DNA from: Stenotrophomonas maltophilia
GTDB lineage: Bacteria > Pseudomonadota > Gammaproteobacteria > Xanthomonadales > Xanthomonadaceae
Length of the DNA: 64,000 nt
NCBI RefSeq assembly: GCF_013464485.1
Contig: NZ_RAUX01000029.1
Location: forward strand, 51,603 to 115,602
Reading direction: 5' to 3'
Shown here: piece after piece, positions 27,168-36,100 of the stretch
How the letters are laid out: the number at the start of each line of letters is the position of its first letter
Position numbering within the stretch: the first letter of the stretch is position 1
Program-made: the position numbers and the translations under genes
The notes under the pieces: generated by a model
Database searches by the model: none
Seen by the model: only the letters and a program-made list of their open reading frames with translations
Told to the model about the DNA's origin: nothing

Positions 27168-27184
27168 GCCGAGCATGGCTCGGC
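27168..27184. terminator. Hairpin terminator serving the minus-strand deaminase gene
   Basis: A seven-base-pair stem, gccgagc/gctcggc, with an ATG loop has an A-run at 27161-27164 that reads as T-run on the minus strand. It lies between convergent genes, 7 bases after the DUF3806-like stop. Confidence 0.48.
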
Positions 27185-27211
27185 GCAACCGGAACTGGCG
27201 TGGCGTCGTGG

Positions 27212-27280
27212 GTAGATCCACGCCATGCGTGGATGGAACCACCGCGCGGCCACATTCATCCACGCATGGCCTGGATCTAC
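27212..27280. repeat. SMAG-type repeat pair
   Basis: One GTAG-headed atccacgc/gcgtggat palindrome at 27212 and a second, inverted unit ending in CTAC at 27280 form a head-to-head pair between convergent genes. The pair reaches into the last bases of the deaminase-like gene. Confidence 0.72.
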
Positions 27281-28437
27281 AGCCAACGGCCATCAACTGC
27301 CACGCGTCGCTCCACCGGCACTGCGGCCACAGCGGCCGGGCCGTGGTCGGCACGCACCGCCACGAATGTGGCCGGATGCCCTTCCACAAGACCGTACTGC
27401 GGCAGCCCGATCACCTGCGCGGCATGGGTGGTCACCATGTCCAGCGCCAGCATCAGGTCGGCATCGGTATGGAAGCCGGAGCGGTAGCCCAGCAGCATCG
27501 CGCGTTGCAACAGGTCGCCGTTGCCATACGGCCACCAGCAGTCGCGGATGTTGTCGTTCCCGGCGAACACGCGCACACCAGCGTCATGCAACGCGCGCAG
27601 CGGCGGGAACGGATGATCGCCCGGCGCGTTGCTCATGATCGCCACACCCGCCGTCGCCAGCGCCTCGCCCACCTGCAGCGCGCGTGCCAGCGGCACCTCG
27701 CCCAGCGAATAAGCATGACTGACCGCCACCCTTCCCTGCAGGCCGGCGGCCCGGGTCCGCGCGGCGATACGCAGCAGCTGGGCCAGGCCGGTTTCGCCAG
27801 GCTCATGCAGGTGGATGTCCAGCTGCACGCCATAGCGCTCGGCCAGGCCGAACAACAGTGCCAGCTGGCCCTCGGCATCGCCATCGAGCGTGGTCGGATC
27901 GATGCCGCCCAGCACGTCCACACCCGCTGCAAGGGCCTGCTCAAGCACCGCTGCGGTACCCGCGCAGGACATCACCCCGGCCTGCGGGAACGCCACCAGC
28001 TGGATGCGCATGATGCCGGCGCAGCGCAGCGCGGCCTCGCGCACCGCTTCCAGGTGGCCCAGGCCGGTGCTGCCATCGATATCAACATGACAGCGCATCG
28101 CCACTGTGCCGAAGCCGCTGCACTGGCGAATCAGCGCCTCGGCGCGATCGACCATCGGCGCCGCAGCCGCCACTGCCGCCTTTTCCACCGCCAGCCGCTC
28201 ACGCAGGCTGTTCACTGGCTGATGCGGGTGCCAACGGTCACCGACGAAGCTCTTGTCCAGGTGAATGTGGCCGTCGACCAGCCCGGGCAGCACCGAGAAG
28301 CCCTTCAGATCGACGCATTCCGCCCCATCGTCGGGCGTGGCATGGCCGTTGAGCCCGCTGATGCGGCCATCACGGATGTGGAAATGCAGTTGCGCGCCGT
28401 CGCGGTCGACACCGCCGTGGATGAACTGGAGGGTCAT
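27277..28437 (-). CDS. Cytosine-deaminase-like amidohydrolase
   Basis: This 386-residue protein has the CodA-type arrangement: GHIHLDKSF metal motif, CHVDID, HLHEPGE, SHAYSLGE and the substrate-loop segment FAGNDNIRDCWWPYG. Family members deaminate cytosine or related rings, or hydrolyse cyclic amides; the exact substrate cannot be told. No signal peptide is present. The start at 28437 has GGGAG six bases upstream; the open frame further upstream carries no family sequence. The stop overlaps a SMAG repeat by a few bases. Confidence 0.8.
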   Translation of the reverse strand: MTLQFIHGGVDRDGAQLHFHIRDGRISGLNGHATPDDGAECVDLKGFSVLPGLVDGHIHLDKSFVGDRWHPHQPVNSLRERLAVEKAAVAAAAPMVDRAEALIRQCSGFGTVAMRCHVDIDGSTGLGHLEAVREAALRCAGIMRIQLVAFPQAGVMSCAGTAAVLEQALAAGVDVLGGIDPTTLDGDAEGQLALLFGLAERYGVQLDIHLHEPGETGLAQLLRIAARTRAAGLQGRVAVSHAYSLGEVPLARALQVGEALATAGVAIMSNAPGDHPFPPLRALHDAGVRVFAGNDNIRDCWWPYGNGDLLQRAMLLGYRSGFHTDADLMLALDMVTTHAAQVIGLPQYGLVEGHPATFVAVRADHGPAAVAAVPVERRVAVDGRWL

Positions 28438-28620
28438 CGGGAACTCCCGAAATGCCAAGAGTGGCGCCATCGTGCGCCTCGCCGCAGCCATCGGCCAACG
28501 AAATATCTGAATGGCACGCATTCACCAGAACGATGATTCCCCCTGCGACAACCGGTCGCAGCCACGCCGTGCACCCCCCTGAACGGGTAACATGGGCGCC
28601 TGTTTCCGCTGTGATGCCGC

Positions 28621-29262
28621 ATGGGCCCGTCCGACCGCCACGATCGTCTCCGCCGCTGGCAGGCCGCGTCCCTGCTTGCCGCCGCTCCGATCGCCAGCCT
28701 GTCCGCCACTGATGCTGCGGCCGCCGCGCCGCTGCAGTCGCCGCCGGGCCAGCAGCGCATCGCCCCGGCTGCGCTGGTCGAGCGCCTGCACCAGCGCGTG
28801 CTGTCCGGGCAGAGCGCCACCGCCACGCTGGAACACTGGTGCGCCGAGCACGGCCTGGCCGAACAGGCGCGGGTGCGCGCCGTGCGCATACACGGCCAGG
28901 ACAAGCCGGCCCCCGCCGACGTGCTGCAGGCGCTGGGCGTGAAGCCGGGTACCGACCTGCGCTATCGCCGCGTGCAGCTGGTCTGCGGCAGCCGCGTGCT
29001 GTCCGAGGCCGACAACTGGTACCTGCCTGGTCACCTCAGCCCGGCCATGAACCAGGTGCTGGACAGCACCGACGAACCGTTCGGTCGCGTGGTCGGCCCG
29101 CTCGGCTTCCAGCGCCAGACCCTGGCTGACCAGACGTTCTGGCCGCCGCGGGGCGAAGGCGATCACGGCGTGATCCTGGAAGTGCGTGCCCTGCTGCGCG
29201 ACCGCCAGCAGCAGCCTTTCAGCTACGTCATCGAGTCGTACCTGCAGCAGGCGCTTCCGTAA
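28621..29262 (+). CDS. Exported protein of unknown family, chorismate-lyase-like C-terminal half
   Basis: This 213-residue protein has a signal-like N-terminus (RRWQAASLLAAAPIASLSATDAAAA). The C-terminal part contains LRYRRVQLVCGSRVLSEADNWYLPGHL and STDEPFGRVVGPLGFQRQ. This order (R-x-V-x-L strand, tract with vP/lP, then T-x-P-x-G-R) resembles the UbiC/chorismate-lyase fold. I do not recognise a close family and no catalytic role is claimed. It is divergent from the deaminase-like gene, 183 bases away. Confidence 0.55.
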   Translation: MGPSDRHDRLRRWQAASLLAAAPIASLSATDAAAAAPLQSPPGQQRIAPAALVERLHQRVLSGQSATATLEHWCAEHGLAEQARVRAVRIHGQDKPAPADVLQALGVKPGTDLRYRRVQLVCGSRVLSEADNWYLPGHLSPAMNQVLDSTDEPFGRVVGPLGFQRQTLADQTFWPPRGEGDHGVILEVRALLRDRQQQPFSYVIESYLQQALP

Positions 29263-29289
29263 CGCGCCGCGGCGCCGGGCATCCGCCGG

Positions 29290-29916
29290 CTACGGGCCCG
29301 TGATGGCGTTGGCTGCAGGATCCACCGAGAACACGAAGCGCCCACCACGCTGGTCCCTGCCCCATGTCATCGGCGCCGTGGTCAGACTGTAGACCGGGGC
29401 CGCCTTGTCCGTGCCGATCGCCTCGGACCAGGCACTGAAATCCTCATCAGTACGGCTTCGGATCTCGCCAACACACAGGCTGTAGCCACAGGCGAAAGAC
29501 ACCAGCGTGCCGTCGCTGCCGATGAGCCGCGTCGCGGCCGTCCTGTAGAGCCGGGTCAGGTCCTGCACTTCCGGGTGGCCAGCCGCATCGCGCTCGAACT
29601 GGCTGATCGCCTGCGCGAAAGCCTTGTCGGAACCCAGCAGCGCCTCGCTCTTCTGCACGGACACCGCACCCTCGCTCAGCAGCATGCGCTCGCCCTCGAG
29701 GAAGTGCCCCTCCGGTTGCGCGAGCCCAGCGGCAGCCGTCGTGGCACTCGATGCCTTTGCCGCGCGCGATGGCCCAGCGTGCTCCGCTGGCTGCGCGTGA
29801 GACTGCGCAGGCGCGGCATTGGCCACCTCCGCGGCATCCTCCACGCTGGCCGCCTGCCTGCCACTGCAACCTGCAATGGCCACCACTGCAATCACACTCC
29901 ACACCCTGACATCCAT
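29290..29916 (-). CDS. Putative lipoprotein of unknown function
   Basis: This 208-residue protein has a good lipobox (VVAIAGC, Cys near 19), an Ala-rich linker and a C-terminal domain with LVSFACGYSLCVGEIRS and RFVFSVDP. The two central Cys residues may form a disulfide. Start 29916 is preferred because GGAGGAGG lies six bases upstream; the ATG at 29922 touches it. It is convergent with the chorismate-lyase-like gene. Confidence 0.6.
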   Translation of the reverse strand: MDVRVWSVIAVVAIAGCSGRQAASVEDAAEVANAAPAQSHAQPAEHAGPSRAAKASSATTAAAGLAQPEGHFLEGERMLLSEGAVSVQKSEALLGSDKAFAQAISQFERDAAGHPEVQDLTRLYRTAATRLIGSDGTLVSFACGYSLCVGEIRSRTDEDFSAWSEAIGTDKAAPVYSLTTAPMTWGRDQRGGRFVFSVDPAANAITGP

Positions 29917-29980
29917 GCGCATCCTCCTCCGGGTAGCGCCACAGCATGCCACGCGCGCAGCGGCAACACGGGTGCACTGC

Positions 29981-30007
29981 ACAAAGAAAAGCCCAGCAAT
30001 GCTGGGC
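29981..30007 (-). terminator. Rho-independent terminator of the TonB receptor gene
   Basis: Minus-strand stem gcccagc/gctgggc (29991-29997 with 30001-30007) with a three-base loop is followed on that strand by ttttctttgt. It sits 20 bases after the receptor stop. Confidence 0.85.
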
Positions 30008-30026
30008 CTTTCGTTCGCCTGCGGAA

Positions 30027-32753
30027 TCAGCGGAACCGGTAGTCCAGTTGCACCCAGTACTGGCGGCCATACGGGTCGTAGTTGCCGACCGGGTAGAACG
30101 GCCAGCCGCCACCGTTCTTATCCGCCGGCGGGCGGCTGTCACGCAGGTTGTTGACGATCACACCCACCGACAGGTTCTCGCCGAACTGGCGGAACACGCT
30201 GGCGTTGTAGGTCATGTACGGCGCGATGCGGCCACTGCCATCGGTCTTCGGCAGCGAGCCGAAGCGGTTGCCGTACAGCGTGGTGGTCCAGTCACCCTGG
30301 TTCCAGGTGATGCTGCCGTTGGCCTTGCTGCGCCACTGGTAGTCATCCAGCGAGTTTCGGATGTCGCGCTCGGGGTCGTCGGAGAACTGCCTGTATTTGT
30401 GCTCCAGCACCACGGTGTAGGCCAGGCGCGTGGTGAAGCGGCCATAGCGGCCGGCATCGAAACGCCAGTTGCCCTTCAGGTCCAGGCCGCGAACCGATTC
30501 GGAGGCCGCGTTGATCGGATTGATCAGCACGCGGGTCACCTGGTCCGGCTGCACGGTGGCATTGGACGGATTGCGGATCACCCGCGACAGCGCGTCCTGG
30601 CACAGCGGCGAACCGATATCGCGCGCTTCGCCGCCCAGCGTCCGGCCCAGGCGGCAATCGGCCTCATCACGCAGGATGCGGCTGGTATCGAGGCTGGTCA
30701 CTTCGTTGTCGATGCGGATGTCGTAGTAGTCAGCGCTGAAATCCAGGCCGGACAGCGGCGACCAGACCACGCCGAAACCATACGACTTGGCCGATTCCGG
30801 CTGCAGCTGCGCATTGGCGCGGTTGCTGTAATCAATCGACAGGCCGTTGTAGTCGCAGTTGTCGTACGACTGGCCCGCCGTGCGGCAGCGCCAGTAATCG
30901 GTCATGCCCGGGTTGTAGCCGCGGGTTTCGGTGGCAAACACGTAGTTCATGTCCGGCGCACGGAAGCTGGTCGCCGCCGTACCACGGATCAGCAGGCTCT
31001 CGATCGGACGGAACTCGACGCCGAAACTCCAGGTGGCCTTGCCGATGTGCTCGCCACCGGCACGGTACTGGTCATAACGACCGGCCAGGGTGGTGGTCAG
31101 CGACTGCAGCAGCGGCAATTGCAGCTCCACACCTGCAGCGTAGCGGTCACGCTCGCCACCGGCGCCGACGCCTGCACTGGTGTTCCAGAACTCGCCGCTG
31201 CCCAGGCGCGGGTCCGGTCGGTTGCGATAGCCCTGGCTGCCGGCCTCGACCACCGCTGCCAACGCCGCATCGCCCCCAGGCAACGCGAACAGGCGGCCAT
31301 TGACGCTGGCACTGAAGGTCTGCAGCCATGCCGCGTTACGGCTTTCCTGGTAGTCGGACAGCCCCTCGTATTCGTTCGGGGTCAACGGCTGGAACAGGCG
31401 CGCCGGATCCGGCGCATAGACCTCAACGCCGTTGCGCACACCCAGCTTGGGGCCGAGCAGGTATTCATTGATGCCAGCCAGCAGCACCGGGCGACGCGTG
31501 CGGTTCTCGTAGCGCGAACGGCTGTAGACCGCCTCGTAGTCCCAGCCACTGTCCCCGATCTGGCCACGCGCACCGACGTTGAACGACCACGAGTTTTCCA
31601 GGAAGCGATTGGCATTGCGCGGCAGGCCGCCGATCTCCTCCGGCGCAAAGCGACGGTACCAGCTTTCCAGGTTGCCGGTGGTCTGGTTGTAGAAGTAGTT
31701 GCGGGCCGAGGTCCAGGTCGGCGCACGCGTGTTGTTGTAGATCCGCGCGCTGCCCACGGCGACATCGGCGAACAGGTCAGTGGTCTCGTTGACGTGGAAG
31801 GTCAGCAGGCCATAGCCATTGAGGTTGCGCTTCTGGGTCTGCACGGTCCAGTAGCTGGCGGCGGCCTCGTTGCTGCCGCAGTACCAGCCCTGGCGAGGGT
31901 TGAAGGCGCGGAACACGCTGCCGCCATAGATGTCAGACGCTCCGTCGCAGCCAGTGACGCCCGGATCGATGTTGCGGCCGGTGGCGGCATTGCGGCGATA
32001 GGCGATCGCGGTCGCCTGCGGTGCCTTGCCGGCCGGATCATCGTCCAGCGAATCCATGAAATCGCGCTGGCGCGCGTGGATCGCCTTGCGCACATCGAAC
32101 TCGAAGCCGAACAGCGCATCCCAACGCTCGCCGGAACTACCACCGACCACCTGCGCGCGCTGGTTGTCGCCGCCGCCCTGCTGGGTGCCACCGGCGCGCA
32201 CGCTCACATCCACGCCCTCAAAGCGGTCCTTGAGGATGATGTTGACCACGCCGGCGATCGCATCGGAGCCGTATACCGCAGACGCACCTGCCGCCAGGAC
32301 CTCGATGCGCTCGATCAGCGCACTGGGAATGTTGGCCAGGTTGACCACGTTCACCGACCCTTCGTAGGCCAGCGGGTAGTCGGCCTGGCGGCGGCCGTTG
32401 ACCAGCACCAGCGTGCGGTTCGGGCCCAGCCCGCGCAGGTTGATGGTGTTGGCGGCCGGGGTGAAGGTGTTGCCGAAGTCCTCGCCCTGTACGTTGCCGG
32501 TGTTCTCGGTCAGCGCGCTCAGTGCGTCGAAGGCATTGCGGTAGCCCTGCGCATCGATCTGCTCGCGGCTGATCACCGTCACCGGCGACGGGCCCTCGAC
32601 ACTGGCGCGTGGAATGCGCGAGCCGGTGACCTTCACTTCCTGCAATGTGGTGGGTGCGCTTTCCTGCGCGAAGGCCGGCATCGAGACCAGCATCAGGGAC
32701 GACAGTGCGAGCACCAGCGGACGCGGGCGCAGCGCCTTGGGAGAGGCGGACAT
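30027..32753 (-). CDS. TonB-dependent outer-membrane receptor
   Basis: This 908-residue protein has a signal peptide (LVLALSSLMLVSMPAFA), then LQEVKVTGSRIPRASVEGPSPVTVISREQIDAQG, the start of a plug domain of the kind common in Xanthomonadaceae. LRGLGPNRTLVLVNGRR and SAVYGSDAIAGVVNIILKD complete the plug. A 22-strand-type barrel follows (RGTAATSFRAPDMNYVF, YGFGVVWSPLSGLDFSADYYDIRIDN) and it ends in DYRFR. The ligand is unknown; no siderophore or sugar genes lie beside it. The start at 32753 places the signal sequence at the N-terminus. Confidence 0.9.
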   Translation of the reverse strand: MSASPKALRPRPLVLALSSLMLVSMPAFAQESAPTTLQEVKVTGSRIPRASVEGPSPVTVISREQIDAQGYRNAFDALSALTENTGNVQGEDFGNTFTPAANTINLRGLGPNRTLVLVNGRRQADYPLAYEGSVNVVNLANIPSALIERIEVLAAGASAVYGSDAIAGVVNIILKDRFEGVDVSVRAGGTQQGGGDNQRAQVVGGSSGERWDALFGFEFDVRKAIHARQRDFMDSLDDDPAGKAPQATAIAYRRNAATGRNIDPGVTGCDGASDIYGGSVFRAFNPRQGWYCGSNEAAASYWTVQTQKRNLNGYGLLTFHVNETTDLFADVAVGSARIYNNTRAPTWTSARNYFYNQTTGNLESWYRRFAPEEIGGLPRNANRFLENSWSFNVGARGQIGDSGWDYEAVYSRSRYENRTRRPVLLAGINEYLLGPKLGVRNGVEVYAPDPARLFQPLTPNEYEGLSDYQESRNAAWLQTFSASVNGRLFALPGGDAALAAVVEAGSQGYRNRPDPRLGSGEFWNTSAGVGAGGERDRYAAGVELQLPLLQSLTTTLAGRYDQYRAGGEHIGKATWSFGVEFRPIESLLIRGTAATSFRAPDMNYVFATETRGYNPGMTDYWRCRTAGQSYDNCDYNGLSIDYSNRANAQLQPESAKSYGFGVVWSPLSGLDFSADYYDIRIDNEVTSLDTSRILRDEADCRLGRTLGGEARDIGSPLCQDALSRVIRNPSNATVQPDQVTRVLINPINAASESVRGLDLKGNWRFDAGRYGRFTTRLAYTVVLEHKYRQFSDDPERDIRNSLDDYQWRSKANGSITWNQGDWTTTLYGNRFGSLPKTDGSGRIAPYMTYNASVFRQFGENLSVGVIVNNLRDSRPPADKNGGGWPFYPVGNYDPYGRQYWVQLDYRFR

Positions 32754-32973
32754 GGGCTTCCTGGAGGAGTTGGGCGGGTGGTACGGGGCCAGCGGCCTGT
32801 GGGGCACATAACGATCCCGTAACGAAAGTGTCCTGAATGGGCGGTTTCAACGGAAATGACCAGCCCTGATGGGCTTATGCCTGAACCGAATCAGGCCCGC
32901 CGCGCGGTTCGCCGCACTTTTGCAACGAATTGAATGGCCTGCCGCGGCCGGCACGGCCATCGTTCCGGGAATG

Positions 32974-33570
32974 ATGACCCCGTACCCCACATCCCATCTC
33001 CCCCCCATGCGCCCGGTGTCGCGCCGCCATCTGCTGCAGCTGCAGGCAGCATCGGTCACCCTGCGCCCCTTCCAGCGTACCGACCTGCCGGGCTGGCGCC
33101 TGTTCGACGACCGACGCCGACGCGGTCGGCCGCTTCACCCCGGCATCGACGAAGAAGCGCGCTTCCTTGCCCATATGCACCGCTCACGCCTTGAACAGGA
33201 CAACGACCAGTTGATGCTGGGCGTCTTCGAAGACGAGCGTGGCACGGTATTGGACCAGCTGCACATCCGCCTGCATTCGCTGCACGCACGCTGCGCCGAA
33301 CTGCTGTCACTGCAGCACTGGCATCCGCACACCGATGCAACGTTGCAGGCGTTGTGCCCATTCCTGTTCGATGACGTTGGCCTGCATCGCGTGTTCGTGA
33401 TGCTGCCGCCGGACTGCGGCGCCCCCTTTGCCCATGCACTGCGGGCCCACGGCTTCGAACCGGAAGGCGTACTGCGCGATCAGTACCTCGACCTGGAGGG
33501 TTGGCAGGACCGCCAACTGATGGCACTTACCGCACCGATATGGCGCAGCCAGCGCTGCACCATGGACTAG
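32974..33570 (+). CDS. GNAT-like N-acetyltransferase, divergent
   Basis: This protein of about 198 residues has the RimJ/RimL-like layout: VTLRPFQRTDLPGWRLFDD at the start, ELLSLQHWHPHTDATLQALCPFLFDDVGLHRVFVMLPPDCGAP in the middle, and HALRAHGFEPEGVLRDQYLDLEGWQDRQLMAL at the end. The usual acetyl-CoA loop (Q/R-x-x-G-x-G/A) is not clear, so catalytic activity is uncertain. The start is uncertain: 32971, 32974 or 33007. It lies divergent from the TonB receptor. Confidence 0.6.
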   Translation: MTPYPTSHLPPMRPVSRRHLLQLQAASVTLRPFQRTDLPGWRLFDDRRRRGRPLHPGIDEEARFLAHMHRSRLEQDNDQLMLGVFEDERGTVLDQLHIRLHSLHARCAELLSLQHWHPHTDATLQALCPFLFDDVGLHRVFVMLPPDCGAPFAHALRAHGFEPEGVLRDQYLDLEGWQDRQLMALTAPIWRSQRCTMD

Positions 33571-34355
33571 CGCACCCGCTCCAGCGCGTGGCCGGCGCCG
33601 GTCAGGACCGTGCAGGCATGGTCCTGCAGCTCTTCGCCGCTGGCCTCGTTGCCGGTGCCTGCATCCACGCGGGTGGCCAGCAGGATGAAGCCAGGGCCGT
33701 CCTGCACGTTGTCCCGACCCGCGACAACCAGGCTCCATTGGCCGACGTCGTCCACGCCACTCAGGTCATGCGCAAGCAGGTTGAGGGGATTGGCGGTCAA
33801 CGCCGCGCCCGGCAGCAGCCGGGCCTGGTACTGATGGCCGCGCAGCAGGACCGGCAGCGGCGTCCACCGGGTGCCCAGGGCGCCGGCATGTGCGTCCAGC
33901 GCCTGCAGCACATCGGCACGCAGGCAATCAACATGGATGTGCAGCTGATGCTGCGAGCGGCCGTATGGCGAGTTCAGCGCCAGGCTGGCGACAGTGCGTG
34001 GCAGAGGTTGGCCCAGGGCCTGTTCGGTATGGCTGCGGGCCTGCCATGCCGCCGCGAAGTAGTTCGGTGCGCCCTGCTGGTACAAGCCGCGGTTCTCGAT
34101 GCCGCTGATCTTGTCCAGCGGCATCAGCAGGAACTGGTAGTCGCCGTGCGCATCCTTGACCACCACGTCGCGGCGGTCCGCCGCCGCCTCCACCTGCAGG
34201 CAGTCCCCGCGCGGCCCGTCGGTGCCGCGGCAATCACGCTCGATCAACCGCCACAAGGCGCCGGAATGCGCCGGCGGCGGGGGCGCACTGGCACAGCCCG
34301 CCAGCACCGGCAGGGACAAGGACAACAACAACGGCAGACGGGGCACGGCACTCAC
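33567..34355 (-). CDS. cdh: CDP-diacylglycerol diphosphatase-like lipoprotein (GTG start)
   Basis: This 262-residue product has a perfect lipobox (LPVLAGCASA) and a Cdh-type domain: LWRLIERDCRG, YQFLLMPLDKISGIE, and the motif SQHQLHIHVDCLRADV. Cdh hydrolyses CDP-diacylglycerol to CMP and phosphatidate at the membrane. No ATG gives a complete signal; GTG at 34355 or 34346 does. It follows the DUF2235 phospholipase gene by 47 bases on the same strand and may belong to that operon. Its stop overlaps the GNAT stop region by four bases. Confidence 0.72.
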   Translation of the reverse strand: MSAVPRLPLLLSLSLPVLAGCASAPPPPAHSGALWRLIERDCRGTDGPRGDCLQVEAAADRRDVVVKDAHGDYQFLLMPLDKISGIENRGLYQQGAPNYFAAAWQARSHTEQALGQPLPRTVASLALNSPYGRSQHQLHIHVDCLRADVLQALDAHAGALGTRWTPLPVLLRGHQYQARLLPGAALTANPLNLLAHDLSGVDDVGQWSLVVAGRDNVQDGPGFILLATRVDAGTGNEASGEELQDHACTVLTGAGHALERVR

Positions 34356-34402
34356 ATCGATGGCTCGGCCCACGGCCGCGGCGCGTAGTGTAGCCCGCCC
34401 TC

Positions 34403-36100
34403 TCAGCCAGGTACTGCCTCGGTCGCTTCGGCCTTCTCCTCCACCTTGCCGGGGGTGTACTTGGTGGCACCGAAATACAGCACCCGCCACTGGCTCAGGT
34501 TGCCGATGAACCAGTGCGCCACCGAGTCGTGGCCGTAGCCGTCGAAGAAGGCCTCCACCTCCGGCGGCAGCAGGGTAGTGTTGTCCCACGACTCCAGGGT
34601 CACCCGCTCGGCCATGGTCAGCGTCGCGCCCCGCTCGCGGCGGCGACGCAGGCCGACGATCTTGCCCAGCATCGTGTCGTTCTCCTTCTCCAGGCCGCGG
34701 CGCTGCTTGCGCACCGCTGAAAGCTCATCGTCCCGCGCCTTCAGTTCATCGGACACCCGATTCCATTCGGCCGTCTTGTCCGCGTTGCCCTGGTCGGCCA
34801 GATGCAGGTTGTCGTTGCCCCACGGCGATGGCAGCTGCGACTGGCGACGGCGCAGGGTCCGCACCTGCTCGCGCAACGCGTCCTCGCGCGCCGCCAGCCG
34901 CTGCATCGACGGCAATTTGTCACCGCGCGCGACGCGCACCCGCAGCCAGCGGTACAGCAGCTCCATGTGCGAGGCCTGCACGTCCTCCATGCGCCCGCGC
35001 TTGACCCGCACCGCCTGCAGATAGGCGTTGAACACGGCCTGCAGCTCCGGATCCTGCTTGTCGAACTCGGCCTTGACGTGATCTTCCAGAAGACTGATCG
35101 GGTTGAGCAGCACGCCACCGGCCTGCGCCATGTCGTACATCTCGTTGAGGGAAAAGCGCGCGATGCTGTTCTGGCGCCCCTGGTGTTGCGGGTCATAGCC
35201 GCCGCCCACATCCGAGTGCACGCCCGGGAACCAGATTTCCACCGTATTGGCCGGGTACAGCGCGTGCTCCCGCGTTGAATCCAGCGGGAACTGGCCACGC
35301 AGCTCATGGGCGGCGGTCATGTGCACCGACTGCTCCACGATTTCCGGAACCACCATGCCTTCGGCCCAGCCGGTATGCCCATTGCGGTAGTTCACCGCGG
35401 CGGCGGCCAGGCTCGGCCACACCGAGCACACCGTATCGAACACACCCATGAAACCGATCCGCAGCGGAATGCGCTCGCGGTACAGCCAGGTGCCATCGGC
35501 CTGGCGCCGGCAGCGCGCGGCCAGGTCGCGGGCGAACGCGCGTGCCGATGCCGCGCCGCGCGAAAAGCCCAGCACCGACACGCTGACCACCAGGATACGC
35601 ATCGGCTCGGGCTGGGTGTCGATCAGCTCGTCCAGCGCCTGCAGCGCGAAGTCGATGCGCTCGCGACCGCCCTTGCCGATCGACAGCCCGAGCAGGCCGC
35701 CGCTGTCACCCACTTCCGGGCAGGGCGTGCCGACGCCGGCCAGATACTGGCGTTTGCTGTTGCGACGATCCATTACATGCGCGTCGTAGAGCCGGGCGAT
35801 GTTGGAAAGCGCCCGCTCCCCCACATCCTTGGCCAGCTCCTCTTCGCGATTGTTACCCGTGCCGTCGAAGAACACGCTCAGGTGCAGGCTCTGGGTGCAC
35901 CCGGTGGTGGCCGCTTCCTTGTCGGGCACCGTGCCGCACATCGCTTCCTGGCGGCGGCGACGCTCGGCATCACTCAACGGACGCGTTCCGCGCGCCAGCC
36001 GCGCCGTGCGCGCCGTGCCTTCTGCCTGCGCGATCGGATCGGGGGTACCGGGTTCGAGATCCACCTGGCCCGGAATCGCGGTCGGATCAGTACTGGTCAT
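34403..36100 (-). CDS. T6SS phospholipase effector, DUF2235 (Tle1-like)
   Basis: This 565-residue protein belongs to the DUF2235 alpha/beta hydrolases: LHLSVFFDGTGNN, nucleophile Ser180 in GFSRGAA, and FPGVHSDVGGGYDP holding Asp297. The C-terminal half contains a Arg/Glu-rich helical region (about 395-500) that may bind the tip complex. Tle1 proteins are phospholipases delivered by T6SS spikes to damage target membranes. It lies downstream of vgrG-1, a DUF4123 chaperone gene and a DUF3304-like gene, the expected order for such cargo. Start 36100 overlaps the DUF3304-like gene. Confidence 0.87.
   Translation of the reverse strand: MTSTDPTAIPGQVDLEPGTPDPIAQAEGTARTARLARGTRPLSDAERRRRQEAMCGTVPDKEAATTGCTQSLHLSVFFDGTGNNREEELAKDVGERALSNIARLYDAHVMDRRNSKRQYLAGVGTPCPEVGDSGGLLGLSIGKGGRERIDFALQALDELIDTQPEPMRILVVSVSVLGFSRGAASARAFARDLAARCRRQADGTWLYRERIPLRIGFMGVFDTVCSVWPSLAAAAVNYRNGHTGWAEGMVVPEIVEQSVHMTAAHELRGQFPLDSTREHALYPANTVEIWFPGVHSDVGGGYDPQHQGRQNSIARFSLNEMYDMAQAGGVLLNPISLLEDHVKAEFDKQDPELQAVFNAYLQAVRVKRGRMEDVQASHMELLYRWLRVRVARGDKLPSMQRLAAREDALREQVRTLRRRQSQLPSPWGNDNLHLADQGNADKTAEWNRVSDELKARDDELSAVRKQRRGLEKENDTMLGKIVGLRRRRERGATLTMAERVTLESWDNTTLLPPEVEAFFDGYGHDSVAHWFIGNLSQWRVLYFGATKYTPGKVEEKAEATEAVPG

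Noticed and set aside
29946-32822. A 958-codon open frame on the + strand opposite the TonB receptor
   Set aside because: It mirrors the receptor gene; high GC keeps stop codons rare on the opposite strand. Its product has low-complexity Arg/Ala/Gln sequence and no domain, while the receptor has clear motifs.
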